Positions 24,240 through 35,180 are shown, counted from the stretch's first letter. The stretch: 64,000 nt of DNA from Stictocephala bisonia (GCA_035578905.1 JAQJVL010000419.1:186001-250000); one strand, 5' to 3'. Numbers and translations: made by a program. Notes: generated by a model from the sequence alone, not told the origin.

Positions 24240-24390
24240 GAATCCCTCTGGTCTGAGGAAGGTGAGCGTGGTTCACCGAAATCGATCACCATAATATTTG
24301 TGCATTTTGTGCTTGTATTGTAGTATATTTGTGCATTTTGTGCTTATATTGTAATAAATTTGTGTTGTGTGACGTTTACTTGTACTGTGT
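24240..24390 (+). mobile_element. Penelope-type 3' end fragment with hammerhead-like core
   Basis: Contains ctgagga (24253-24259), a 5-bp stem (ggtga/tcacc) and gaaa (24278-24281), followed by two tandem copies of a tatttgtgcattttgtgctt segment. The same sequence appears at 56700-56850 (inverted) and 56885-57020. The CTGANGA-stem-GAAA order is that of hammerhead ribozyme cores known from Penelope-like elements. Only the core is visible; cleavage-side partners were not identified. Confidence 0.5.
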
Positions 24391-24784
24391 TTCAGAGTAT
24401 CTTTATTTACAGAGTCAATCAAATTAAAACATTTTTATTCTTGACAGCAGTTAGCAACTAACTGTATAGCAGCGTCAATATCATATAAATTATAAGTAAG
24501 TAATACAAACTATATTCTTACTTTTAAATGAAGCACAAGTTCTTCTAAAACTAAACAAGCTACACTATTTGGGCCTTCAGCAACCCCTCTACACTAAACT
24601 AATTTTCTGCAGGGAGACAAAAACTGAAACATAACATTATATTTACATATATATTATTTATCAAAATATAATAAATCAAAAGCATTTGATAAGCCTTGAA
24701 ATAAAGACTGAGGTATAAATGTGGCTAGTGCTGGAAGAAATAGAATAATTGACATTTTAAAAATAGAATCAGAAAATTATTGCG
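24391..24784. other. AT-rich unique DNA, nothing recognised
   Basis: No supported feature. Confidence 0.35.
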
Positions 24785-25045
24785 TGCCAGTATAGTAATC
24801 GGCGAGCACGCCTGAATGTTTGGCGGGTCACATAATACAAGGTTAGCGAGTTGCCGGAGTGGCCACTGCCCACTGGCCTACTCTAACGCACGCCATTAAC
24901 TCACAAGATGGTCGTGGCAGTGTGCACGCTACTAGAATGCCAGTTAAATAATCGGCGAGCACGCCTGAATGTTTGATGGGTCACGGGGTTCAAGGTTAGC
25001 GAGTTGCCGAGGTGGCCACTGGCCTACACGACCCAGTGAGTACAG
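24785..25045 (+). repeat. Tandem pair of SINE-like units, 153-bp spacing
   Basis: aatcggcgagcacgcctgaa occurs at 24797 and 24950. Each copy is followed by ggttagcgagttgccg and a gtggccact stretch. The second has the intact ggggttcaagg B-box-like motif. Related fragments lie at 22300-22480 and 23796-23910. Confidence 0.6.
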
Positions 25046-25743
25046 AATATAAATAGAGAGGCCTTATGTTACCGCATTAGAGGCAGGGTCTCCGACCAAT
25101 ATGACGGCGTTTTATCGATGTTGTATTAAATTAATACAAATTTGTTCTCTTTAAAAATAAGAATATCAAACAACCCTTGTTTGTTTTCCCTTAAACTATT
25201 CCTATGTTTTCGTTACATTCAGTAATGAAAATACAAATGGAATTCTTTAAAACCTGACTTGTATTAACAAAATAATAATACATCCTAAGTTAATAAATAC
25301 TGAATAAATTTAAACTAATTTAACTAGCTAATTAACTTATTTGACATTTTGAATTCCTAATTTAGAAAGTTTAGAATTTTTTTCGTAGGTTGGCCTTGCT
25401 AATATTAAGGTGTATACCAAATTTCAAGATTTTACGTTATACTGGTTTAAATAAAAACATATTTGAAAAAAAATGGCGGCTCTGCGGGTAACTGAGGGCT
25501 TTCGGATAGTTTGAATGTGATGTTTAGATTCGCTCTTAGCCAAGAATCAATATCTCAACAGATTGGTAGAGAGTTCTGAAACACCCTGTTTAGCCGATGG
25601 GCCTATAAACTAGATTAACTAACCATAACAATTGTCAGTTTCCATGTACAAAAGTGCTCTACTTACATGAGAAGGAAAACGTTCGAAGACGTTTACGTTT
25701 TAATTAATTAACAAACTCAACTTTTGGACAAACACGATGGTAT
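25046..25743. other. AT-rich unique DNA, nothing recognised
   Basis: No supported feature. Confidence 0.35.
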
Positions 25744-26630
25744 ACGACTGACGATAACCCACCCCACCTAGAAACAACGACTGTCGTTAACCCACCCCAC
25801 ATAAACACAATGACTGACGATAACCCACCCCACCTAGAAACAACGACTGTCGTTAACCCACCCCACATAAACACAATGACTGACGATAACCCACCCCACC
25901 TAGACACAATGACTCACGTTAACCCACTCCACATAGACACAACGACTCACGTTAAGCCACCCCACCTAGACACAACGACTCACGTTAACCCACCCCACAT
26001 AGACACAACGACTGACGATAACCCACCCCACCTAGACACAATGACTCACGTTAACCCACTCCACATAGACACAACGACTCACGTTAAGCCACCCCACCTA
26101 GACACAACGACTGACGATAACCCATCCCACCTAGACACAACGACTGTCGATAACCCACCCCACCTAGAAACATCGACTGTCGTTAACCAACAAAACCTAG
26201 ACACAACGACTGTCGTTAACCAACAACACCTAGACACAACGACTGACGATAACTCAGCCCACCTACACACAACAACTGACGATAACCCACCCCACCTAGA
26301 CACAACGACTGTCGATAACCCACCCCACCTAGACACAACGACTGTTGTTAACCCACCCCACCTAGAAACAACGACTGTCGTTAACCAACAAAACCTAGAC
26401 ACAACGACTGTCGTTAATCCACCCCACCTAGACACAACGACTGTCGTTAACCCACCTCACATAGACACAACGACTGTCGTTAACCCACCCTACCTAGAAA
26501 CAACGACTGTCGTTAACCAACAACACCTAGACACAACGACTGTCGGTAATCCACCCCACCTCGACACAACGACTGTCGTTAACCCACTCCACATAGACAC
26601 AACGATTCACGTTAAGCCACCCCACTTAGA
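25744..26630 (+). repeat. 33-bp minisatellite, about 27 copies, left part
   Basis: Unit about accccacctagacacaacga plus ctgtcgttaaccc. As 33 is divisible by three, all plus-strand copies read as an 11-residue repeat (like NPPHLDTTTVV) over 286 codons, and the minus strand is open too. Openness on both strands and no flanking gene argue for a minisatellite and not a protein. Each unit carries aacgac, a central t and gtcgtt, a short near-palindrome. Confidence 0.9.
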
Positions 26631-26728
26631 CAGGTGGCACTCGAGGTGCGACATGGACTACCTGTGTTAATCCCAGCGACCCAAAGGGCCATAAAACTGG
26701 CACTCGAGGTGCGACATGCCACCTCAGG

Positions 26729-27184
26729 TATAAGTCGCGCCATCCTAACTTGAGGCAGCCCCAACTGACCTGCAGGCTCATTAACCGCCCGCCGCCGCGA
26801 CCCTTTTATAATCCTATTAGCGACGCTTCCATGATCGCCTTAGTTCAATATTAACGTAAATCAAATAATAATCTGATATACTAATTCAATAGTTTATATT
26901 GATAACATAGATTTATCAAACATATCTGTTTTTGTCCCATTTAAATCGGACCTTTTTTTACGGTTTATAAATTGTAAAGTAAATACCAAGTGTAATAACC
27001 CTGTATTATTAACTTCACGTTTTAAATATATAAAACTACACGTATTATGTTATTATAGATACTAGTAAATTTATTTTTAGAGCGGGCGAGTGAAACTACC
27101 CCTTGGGTAAAGCCATCGCGTCATGTCTTTACCAGGAACTGCCACCCCCACAGCGGATGCCAGGGTGAATCATAGTTCATGGCG
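26729..27184 (+). repeat. Left arm of a 455-bp inverted repeat
   Basis: From tataagtcgcgccatcctaa to the segment just before the transposase start, this is almost the exact reverse complement of 28955-29458 once a 46-bp extra segment in the right arm is removed. Long inverted arms flanking a transposase fit long terminal inverted repeats. Confidence 0.9.
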
Positions 27185-27216
27185 ATGGTCATTTCTGTCT
27201 CTACATCACATCAGCG

Positions 27217-28471
27217 ATGTCGTCTTCAAAGACACCTGATAGGACTATATTGGCTGAGAAGTATATTACGATTGACACCCATGGGAAACCGTTAACAAGT
27301 GCCAAGGGACAACGTACTGTGATTTTAACTGTTTTTGGTAATCTGCTTATTGAAAACCCAAACAGTACTCTACGTGAATTATACGAACGTACGGCTACGT
27401 TAACGGGCACAAGCAGAGCAACGGTGGAGCGTATTAAGAAGACTGTCGACGATGGGAAAGTGCTCACCACGCCGGGGAAAAAGCGACCAAGAGGAGTAGG
27501 ACTTCAAACAAAAATGAAGAAATGCGATGACTTCACAAAAATAGCAATTCGTCGGATTGTCCATAATATGTACCGGGAAAACAAACCTCCAACAGTAGCA
27601 GCAGTGACGGAGAAAATCAACGAAGACAGTAATTTGCCGACTATGGGTACCAGAACTGTACACCGATATTTGAAAGATCTAGGATTTACTTATGGACGTC
27701 GTGTGCGGAAATCTATTCTTCTTGAAAGACCTGATTTGATTGTTTGGAGAAGAAAATATTTGAGAAGTATACGGCAGTTTCGAAGAGAAAAAAGACCCAT
27801 ATTCTACACGGACGAAACGTTTTTAAATGCTGGTCACACGGTCAACTTTGCTTGGCAACCGTCATATGTAAAATCGGCAAGGCAAGCGTTCATAGAAGGC
27901 GAAACGACAGGATTGAAAAATATTCCAGGGATCCAGATTTGTGGAGAAATTTCCAAATATGAAGTGGAAGAAAGTTGACATTCAGGAGTACCTTACATCC
28001 AAAAAAGTGCAATGGACGACGTCAGACGTCAAAGCAGAATTAATAAGTAAAGCGGAGCCATTCAAAGAATCTTCAAGAAAGTACATCGTAGATCAGATGG
28101 CTGCGGAATTAGGTCACACTGTTTTGAGACTGCCCCCTTATCACTGCGACCTGAACCCCATTGAACTTGCTTGGGGGTACGGGTACATAAAAAATAGTGT
28201 TGCTCGGCACAATGTATCGTACAAACTTGGAGATGTCGAGAAATTATTGAACAACAATATTGGACAAACATCGGCTGAAGTATGGCAAGGATTCGTCGAA
28301 CACGCAAAAAAAATTGAAGAGGATATGTGGAAAATCGATGATATTGCCGATTTCTTCTTGGAGGAACAAAACCAAGTTATTGTTACAGAAGGCAGTGAAA
28401 GCGAGTCAGACTTTCTTTTTTCAATGACAGTGACGCAGTGTTGGCTGAAGAACTCCCTCCTGACTCTTTGA
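27217..28471 (+). pseudogene. Tc1/mariner-superfamily (DDE_3) transposase with internal deletion
   Basis: ATG 27217 starts a frame with an N-terminal helix-turn-helix (TLRELYERTATLTGTSRATV, residues about 52-71), a second DNA-binding region (TVHRYLKDLGFTYGRRVRK) and the first catalytic Asp in FYTDETFLNAGH (about residue 198). After GETTGLKN the frame breaks. The second frame (27941-28471) resumes at KWKKVDIQEYLTSKK and includes LRLPPYHCDLNPIELAW with the third catalytic residue. The block normally between them, with the second Asp (usually in a MDNAxYHS-like motif), is missing, roughly 70 residues. Without it the enzyme cannot work, although both remaining parts are otherwise clean. Flanking 455-bp inverted arms are probably its termini. 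Confidence 0.85.
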
Positions 28472-28819
28472 CTGGTTGAGTCTCTCTTAGGCTTACATTC
28501 TGTAAATATTCATGTAAATATAACTAATAGAAAAATCACAAAAAATTAAAAACACAAAAAAAATATATAAATAAAATTTACAAAAAAACTTTTAATGCGG
28601 CCTTTGGCAGTCTCAAGCCTGCAAAACGAGCTTTGCTCCGAAACGCAGAGAGGAAGTTTTTAATCTTACCTCTACACGTAGTCTCATTATCAGTCTATAT
28701 CATGCATCGAAATCATAGAATACGTTTCATTCTGTTATAGTTCCAAATTTTTACAGGGGAAACTACACCATCGTACACATTGCATTTTGTACATAGGCTA
28801 TATAAAGCTATATAAACCG

Positions 28820-28952
28820 TAAAAAATGCCCAATTTAAATGGGACAAAAACAAAAATATTTGTTAAATCAATGTTATTAATATAAACTGGTGAATTAGTA
28901 TATTAGATTATTATTTGATTTAGGTTAATATTGAACTAAGGCGTTCATGAAA
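28820..28952 (+). repeat. Extra partial copy of the right inverted arm
   Basis: This stretch (catttaaatgggacaaaaac-like, ending near gaactaaggcgttcatgaaa) is a diverged direct copy of about 29190-29318. The right terminus therefore holds one and a third copies of the arm. Confidence 0.8.
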
Positions 28953-28954
28953 GC

Positions 28955-29458
28955 GCCAGGAACTATGATTCACCCTGGCATCCGCTGTGGGGGTGGCAGT
29001 TCCTGGTAAAGACATGACGCGATGGCTTTACCCAAGGGGTAGTTTCACTCGCCCACTCAAAAAATAAATTTACTAGTATCTATAATAACATAATACGTGT
29101 AGTTTTATATATTTAAAACTTCTTGAAGTTAATAATACAGGGTTATTACACTTGGTATTTACTTTACAATTTATAAACCGTAAAAAAAGGTCCGATTTAA
29201 ATGGGACAAAAACAGATATGTTTGATAAATCTATGTTATCAATATAAACTATTGAATTAGTATATCAGATTATTATTTGATTTACGTTAATATTGAACTA
29301 AGGCGATCATGGAAGCGTCGCTAATAGGATTATAAAAGGGTCGCGGCGGCGGGCGGTTAATGAGCCTGCAGGTCAGTTGGGGCTGCCTCAAGTTAGGATG
29401 GCGCGACTCATGGTGGAAGGAAACACCATGTTTCCTTCCACCATGGGCGCGACTTATA
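28955..29458 (-). repeat. Right arm of the 455-bp inverted repeat, with palindromic insert
   Basis: Reverse complement of 26729-27184 with a few percent difference by eye. It is interrupted at 29409-29454 by a palindrome plus an 8-bp duplication absent from the left arm. Confidence 0.9.
29409..29446. repeat. Perfect 16-bp hairpin inserted between 8-bp direct repeats
   Basis: catggtggaaggaaac, loop accat, then the exact reverse complement. The octamer gcgcgact stands on both sides (29401-29408 and 29447-29454), while the left arm has a single gcgcgact equivalent. It therefore looks like an insertion with an 8-bp target duplication, or a template-switch product. Confidence 0.9.
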
Positions 29459-29504
29459 GCCCGGCGAACGGTTGCGGGGTTGTAGACGCGCTCTCTCTCT
29501 CTGT

Positions 29505-29506
<2 letters not shown>

Positions 29507-29565
<59 letters not shown>
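29507..29565. repeat. (TA)n microsatellite
   Basis: Pure TA run of nearly 60 bases after a short CT run. Confidence 0.95.
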
Positions 29566-29567
<2 letters not shown>

Positions 29568-29753
29568 ACCTACGTTACTAGGATAATCACACCATTTCAA
29601 TAACTAGTGTAATTAAATACAGACTTTCACACTTAAAAGGAATCAATATTTTCCGGAAATACAATTATTTTTATGTAAATAAAAAGTAGTAGAACTATAA
29701 TTTTTTCTGGACACTCTGATCTGCTTTACATAGCTAAATAGATTATTATTAGC

Positions 29754-29775
29754 TAACCTAACCTAACCTAACCTT
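29754..29775 (-). repeat. Short TTAGG run (minus strand)
   Basis: About four tandem CCTAA units, the complement of the insect telomere repeat, inside the 3.5-kb insertion. Confidence 0.6.
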
Positions 29776-30113
29776 TTTTTAACAACCTAACAACCAAATT
29801 TTTAAACTATTTGACGCCGTTAAACATTTTTATTGTAATAAATTTCTTTGTTTAAGTTAAACTATAAATTGTCATTGAGCGATGATTAATTATTGAATCA
29901 TCGTTAATCATGTGTCTCATTGTATGGCTGTAGTTTTCAGATAATTTTATCACTGTAAATATATCAACTATTAGCCGCCAGACCAACACGGCCACACTGC
30001 TAGCCGAAGCGCCATGTCGCACCTCGAGTGTTAGTTTTGGGTTCTCTTTCGCTGCATGTCGCACCTCGAGTGTCCAATTGTGACCCTCAGGTAGTCCATG
30101 TCGCACCTCGGGT

Positions 30114-30389
30114 CCCCCCCCCTAGACACAACGACTGTCGTTAACCCACCCTACCTAGACACAACGACTGTCGTTAACCCACCCTACCTAGACACAACGA
30201 CTGTCGTTAATCCACCCCACCTAGACACAAAGACTTTCATTATCCCACCCCATCTAGACACAACGACTGACGTTAACCCACCTCACCTAGACATAACGAC
30301 TGTCGTTAATCCACCCCACCTAGACACAACAACTGACATTAACCCACCCCATCTAGACACAACGACTGACGTTAACCCACCTCACCTAA
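30114..30389 (+). repeat. 33-bp minisatellite, right part
   Basis: About eight units of the same 33-bp family and orientation as 25744-26630. The open frame 30098-30478 is its translation. Confidence 0.9.
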
Positions 30390-30565
30390 ACATAGTATTT
30401 TTATTTTATATAGTTATGTATATTATTTGTTTATTTATTGTGTTAATATTTAATGCTTTGAGGCTCATGTGGAGTTAGGACTACCAGTCGTGATACAGGA
30501 GGAAGTTTTAAACAATCAAACAATTAATTAATATAAACTCCAAAATAAAATAAAAATTAGGACTA

Positions 30566-30600
<35 letters not shown>

Positions 30601-31123
30601 CATTTATATATATATATATAAAACATTTTTGAAAAAAAATTGGTTTTTATAATGAATAACAAATGTTATTTTGTTTCCTTTAACTATGTTTCCTTGGTTT
30701 TTGTAGATTTGTTTATTTATTTTTGTTTTGTTTGTTAGTTACTTTAAGATTACCAATGTATTAAAGATATTTCATTATGATAAAATTAGTTAATCTCTCA
30801 AATAGCTAAGTGCTAGAGGGATTAAGAAAACACTGCAATGTAATATCAATTTAATAAATAATAAATGATTTTGAATTTGAATTCTATGAAATAAAGTTAA
30901 GTTACATTACCTATGTTTAATCTCAACTATCTTTTTAAATTAACACTTATATTGGCTTACTAAGCTTGATAAACTTAATTCAATTAATTACTAGTGCTAA
31001 ATGTATGAGTGATTAAGCAATAAATTAAGACGCTGTTTGCTGGATCAATTCTTTTCTAAATACCATTATATAATATTTTAAGGGAATGTGTATATGTCTA
31101 TGTGATTCTTCTCTGTATCTTGT
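30390..31123. other. AT-rich DNA with (TA)n tracts
   Basis: TA runs at about 30568-30620. No gene recognised. Confidence 0.4.
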
Positions 31124-33261
31124 TAATTGCTAAACTCTTCAAATTTTTTATAACACCTAAATCAAATTAAACCGTGTTGTTCAAATGTTCAAAAAATTAT
31201 TGGGTTTTTATACAAAGTAAATCTTTTTACATAATTATACCAAATTTTGGATTTTGTTGAACTTAAAATTTGAAACAATATATAATAATAATAATGTATA
31301 TAGTGAATAATAATAATAAAATCAAATTATAATTATATCAATATTACACTATATTCTTTTACTATTTATAAACGCACGTGCTCGTACATATTTTTGTCTA
31401 CAGGTATATAATAATGTCTACTAACCAAACAACCCCCTCCTCCGAATTATTTTTTCTGGTTACGGCCTTGCATAATGGTAGCACTGATATGACGTCACTG
31501 CCAAATGCACGTTGGTTATTTCAGGAGCAGGAAATCACAAACATTGACATACCTTTCCTAACAATAACACATCAACTGTCAATTGTTCAACAAATAAAAT
31601 ATTGAATTTATGATTTTAACTCCACGGAACTGGCTAATAATAATCCGGCCCGGAGGACCAATGTTGACGATCTATGTTATCATTGATAAAGTTTATTACA
31701 AGATGTGGCCTGTATTTAGTCAAATAAAAAATGTAATAGTTGTTGTCCCATTAATGGTGGATGATTCCTGAAACTTTAATGAGTTTGATTAGAAAGATTT
31801 TAAGAACTTGTATCATAATAATGAATCGGTCACGAGCACCTTGTCTTCTTTGTTGTATTTAACGCTGATGAAGATGTGGATGACAGAGGCCCCTGGGACT
31901 GCAACGGCTCCGACGTCTGGAAGTCCGAGACCGATACGGTATTTCGCACAACGGCTTCAAACGTAAATGTTCATTCGACAATGCGAAGTAGTAAAGACGT
32001 AATGACACGGTAATGAGTAGAGTTTATATGAATATTTAGTAACAGGACACTAAAAGACGCTCTGGATTATGGGAGGGGAAGTCATGTCTACAATTGGTTG
32101 AAATTAACTTTGGATCTGAAAGACAATGCTACCTTCAAGAATAGAAACTGTTTGCTTGATTATTTAAAATATATAGCTAAATTATAAGTAAGAAATAAAG
32201 TGTGTTCACAAATTAATAATTGTAATAGTTAAAAATATACAAATTAGTAATTATTATTCTAAGAAGCATTACATTGCTAACCTTAATTAAATACAAAACA
32301 ATGTGCATCATCCACATACAGACATATAGTACAGTACCGCCTTCCCAAGGCACCACCCCAGGCAATCACTGTCTGTAACAAAGAAACATGACAGGATCCA
32401 GAATGGAGCTCTAGGGGACACCACAGCGAACCATCTACAATTAAAATGCAAAAGGTTTAGTAATTTTATAATTAGAAACTCGGAAAATGTCAACATATTG
32501 CTTTCTTTAAAAGAAATAGGATGGAAACCATGTAAGTTCTTTTTTCTAAACCCCAACCTCATACAACTTGTTTATCATCTGAAAGTGGGATACACTGTCA
32601 AATGCCTTGCTTATATCCATGAATACTCCTAATGCCTTCTCCCCACCATCACCGATTCAACAAACTCTACACCTTGTCGGAAATCGTGCTTTTCCTTGTC
32701 GAATAATTTATTAATATTATGATATAAAATTAATTGGTTAAAAACATTCTCAAACACACAATTGGTTCTCTTTCCAGTTGTTCCCCTGTCATATTTAAAG
32801 GAAATCAATCGTAAAGCCTCTGCAGACAGTTGTTATCCATTTCATATGCGTTTGGAACATAATGCCGTCAACATGTATGTATTATGATAGTACTGTTTAT
32901 TAATTAAACAAGGTGAAATAAGTTTTGACAGTTTAACGATTTGGGCTCGTTGTCCGAATACCGAAATAACTTCTTGTAACTTCGCATTTTTGCAGGAAAA
33001 CTTACCAACTTTGAGTTAGATGAAATCTGCAACCAAAGATGCGTGATATACTGTATGTATCACAATCGATTATTACAAGATGCGAGCTAAACGTTTTTGA
33101 TGCAAAGCTGTAAAAAAATGTTGCTGACTCACATATGACTGAACTATGTCCATAAATTTAAACTCAGTTCTGTCTGAGTAAGCAATACACTTCAGACTTA
33201 ATGAAAATATACCAGCAACCGACAGGAAAATTGCATTATGTAAACGTATTAATTAGGTTAG
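31124..33261 (-). repeat. Left arm of a 2.1-kb inverted duplication
   Basis: Its reverse complement matches 35656-39079 from taattgctaaactc (31124) inward to the ttaattaggttag boundary (about 33261). In sampled stretches I count only a few differences per few hundred bases. The only large difference is a 1,282-bp element present in the right arm. Each arm carries a LINE reverse-transcriptase fragment and a degenerate short open frame (31378-31605) of unknown nature. Confidence 0.9.
32290..32990 (-). pseudogene. LINE reverse transcriptase fragment (left arm)
   Basis: Inverse copy of 36000-36640. On the minus strand it gives the same MDISKAFDSVSH-type block, stop-containing GVP-GSIL region and a degenerate box. 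See the right-arm entry for details. The frame 32308-32562 and its partner differ at only a couple of residues. Confidence 0.75.
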
Positions 33262-33440
33262 GTTTAACATTTTTGATTTGATCAATAAAATCATATCTAT
33301 CTTTAACAGAAAAAGAATCATATTGATTAAATGATTTTAGTTTTTGAACAAGGAATTTAGAAATTAAGTATGTAGGTGAATCAATGCAAGAAACAATAGG
33401 TCTCATTTTATTTCCTGGTTTGTGTATTTTTGGAAGACAG
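33262..33440 (-). pseudogene. Penelope reverse transcriptase N-terminal part, inverted
   Basis: Minus-strand translation starts near 33448 and reads RLYCLPKIHKPGNKMRPIVS, then IDSPTYLISKFLVQKLKSF and KDRYDFIDQIKNV. LPKIHKPG...RPIVS is the signature opening of Penelope reverse transcriptases. It has no stop through the segment and belongs directly upstream of the plus-strand part. Confidence 0.85.
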
Positions 33441-34656
33441 TATAATCGTTAAAATCGAAGAAGATGAATATATTATTTCATTTGATGTAGTTTCTCTCTA
33501 CCCTAATGTCCCAATGAAAGAAGCTCTTGAAATTACCAAAACTTGGTTAACGTTTCAAAATTTAACAAATCAAGAAATCGAAGAATACATGTTGTTAATA
33601 AATTTATGTATGTCATAGAATACCTTCCAATTTGAAAATAAGTATTACAATCAAACAGAAGGAACAGCAATGGGCAACCCACTTTCATGTTTAATTGCAA
33701 ATATATTTCTTAGTTCGTTTGAAATTAATGCAAAAAGAAATATGAATTTTTTTCCTCGAATTTGGCTTAGATATGTAGATGATGTTTTTGCAGTTTTTAA
33801 CAAGAAACAAGACCTCTCAAAATTTGTTATCGAACTTAATTCATTCTACAACACTATAAAATTTACACATGAAACAGAATTAAATTTATCAATCCCATAT
33901 CTTGATTTACTTTTAACACGAAACTTAGAAACTGGAATGATTGACTTCGACATTTACAGAAAACCTACCCAAAATTACAGATTTATTATGAATAATTCAT
34001 TTCATCCACTATCTCAAAAACGAGCTGTCTTTAACTCATTAATTCATAGACGCAACACACCATTATCAAAAGAAAATTACCAAAAAGAAGTTTTAAAGAT
34101 AAAAGAAATTGCTCAATTCAATGAATATCCAACTAAATTAATTGACAATATCATTCAAAAAAAGACAATATCAATGAATAAAAATAAAAGAACTACTCTA
34201 AAACCAATTGAGCCTAAAGAAAAATCTATTTGGAAATCCATTTGTTATAATGAATATTCAAATGAAGCAAAGAAGACATTCAAATAGCACAATATAAATT
34301 TATCGTTCAGAACAAGTCATCAAGTAAAAAACCTATTAGAAAACCCAAAATCAAAAATAAATGAAGAAGATAAATCTGGAATATATAAAATTAATTGTGA
34401 TAATTGTGATAAGGTGTATATTGGCCAAACAAAAAGAAAAATTAAAACAAGATTCAAAGAACACACAGCAAATTTTAAGTATGGACAATGTGAAAAATCA
34501 GCAATGGCCAAACATGCACTAGAAAAAGGACATAACTTTTCAAAATTTGAAATTCTAAAACAAGTTAACAAAAATCAATTATTAGATGCATCAGAAACAT
34601 TCTACATGAACAAATTTAACACACTAATTGTAAATAATGAACCTCCTCCCATTTAA
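33430..34656 (+). pseudogene. Penelope reverse transcriptase and GIY-YIG endonuclease, two in-frame stops
   Basis: One continuous frame of about 409 codons, broken only by TAG at 33616-33618 and TAG at 34285-34287. Early block: YIISFDVVSLYPNVP. Then the TEGTAMGNPLSCLIANIFLS block, the catalytic LRYVDD (Y at 33772) and IPYLDLLLTR followed by DIYRKPTQ. After the second stop the same frame holds the endonuclease: GIY at 34378-34386, YIG at 34417-34425 and KTRFKEH, with a Cys pair (CDNC) between. The reverse transcriptase makes cDNA and the GIY-YIG domain nicks the target. Just two stops imply a recent insertion. The ATG at 33430 is fortuitous; the true start is inverted. Confidence 0.92.
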
Positions 34657-34826
34657 AATTCTCTGTTTATATAGTATAATTTTAACTTAAATTACTTTAC
34701 ATTCATATTTATATACACACACTTTAAATTTAATTATTTTTTAAAATCTACCATATGTTTTAAATATTTACATTATTATATATTTTGTAAACAAATGTTT
34801 TAAAATTAGAATTTTTATGTTGATGT

Positions 34827-34853
34827 CTGACGATGCCTACATTGTAGGCGAAA
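34827..34853 (+). ncRNA. Hammerhead-like core at the Penelope 3' end
   Basis: ctgacga (34827-34833), a 6-bp stem (gcctac/gtaggc) with a 3-nt loop, then gaaa (34850-34853). Hammerhead ribozymes are established in Penelope-like elements. Here one T is unpaired beside the stem and the cleavage-side strand is not visible, so activity is doubtful. Confidence 0.4.
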
Positions 34854-34982
34854 GGCCTCACGTAATAAAATATTTTATTGGAATGTTTGAGATTTTCTTA
34901 AATTAGTTATACGAGTATTACATCAATGTTTTGGGGGAGAAGTACTTTTAGTGTTCAGTCCAAACTAACTAACCTCTCACTG

Positions 34983-35180
34983 CAAACAATCGTGAGGCCT
35001 TAGCAAACAATGGTGAGGCCTTAGCAAACAATCGTGAGGCCTTAGCAAACAATCGTGAGGCCTTAGCAAACAATCGTGAGGCCTTAGCAAACAATCGTGA
35101 GGCCTTAGCAAACAATCGTGAGGCCTTAGCAAACAATCGTGAGGCCTTAGCAAACAATCGTGAGGCCTTAGCAAACAATG
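34983..35180. repeat. 21-bp minisatellite, about 9.5 copies
   Basis: Unit gcaaacaatcgtgaggcctta, almost identical throughout. The two minus-strand open frames across it are repeat translations. Confidence 0.97.

Larger units (their letters stand above)
26631..30113. mobile_element. 3.5-kb insertion (DNA-transposon-like) splitting the 33-bp minisatellite
   Basis: The minisatellite stops at about 26630 and resumes at 30114 in the same orientation. Next to the left break lies cactcgaggtgcgacatg (26638-26655, again at 26701-26718). Next to the right break its reverse complement occurs three times (30013, 30055, and 30097 with one change). The 'gactacctg' following the outermost copy is shared as well, so the ends are inverted terminal and subterminal repeats. 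Inside are a broken Tc1/mariner-type transposase and longer inverted arms. A target duplication cannot be proved because the target is itself repetitive. Confidence 0.65.
33262..34900 (+). mobile_element. Penelope-like element with 5' inversion, in the spacer of the inverted duplication
   Basis: Penelope-like elements encode a reverse transcriptase joined to a GIY-YIG endonuclease. Here the reverse-transcriptase N-terminus lies on the minus strand (33440 to 33262) and the remainder on the plus strand (from about 33440 to 34656), head to head. The protein blocks that should be continuous meet in opposite orientation, as after a 5' inversion during target-primed insertion. The 3' part ends with a hammerhead-like motif and a gcctcacgtaataaaa stretch. 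The exact 3' end is uncertain. Confidence 0.85.

Noticed and set aside
25810..26670. 286-codon frame of 11-residue Thr/Asp/Pro-rich repeats that looks like a secreted or adhesive protein
   Set aside because: The opposite strand is open as well, units include non-coding variants, the array is split by a transposon, and no signal peptide or flanking exon is visible. A 33-bp period explains the open frame.
31378..31605. 75-codon frame duplicated at 38598-38933 (minus)
   Set aside because: It is kept in both places only because it lies in the inverted duplication; no domain or start context supports a gene.
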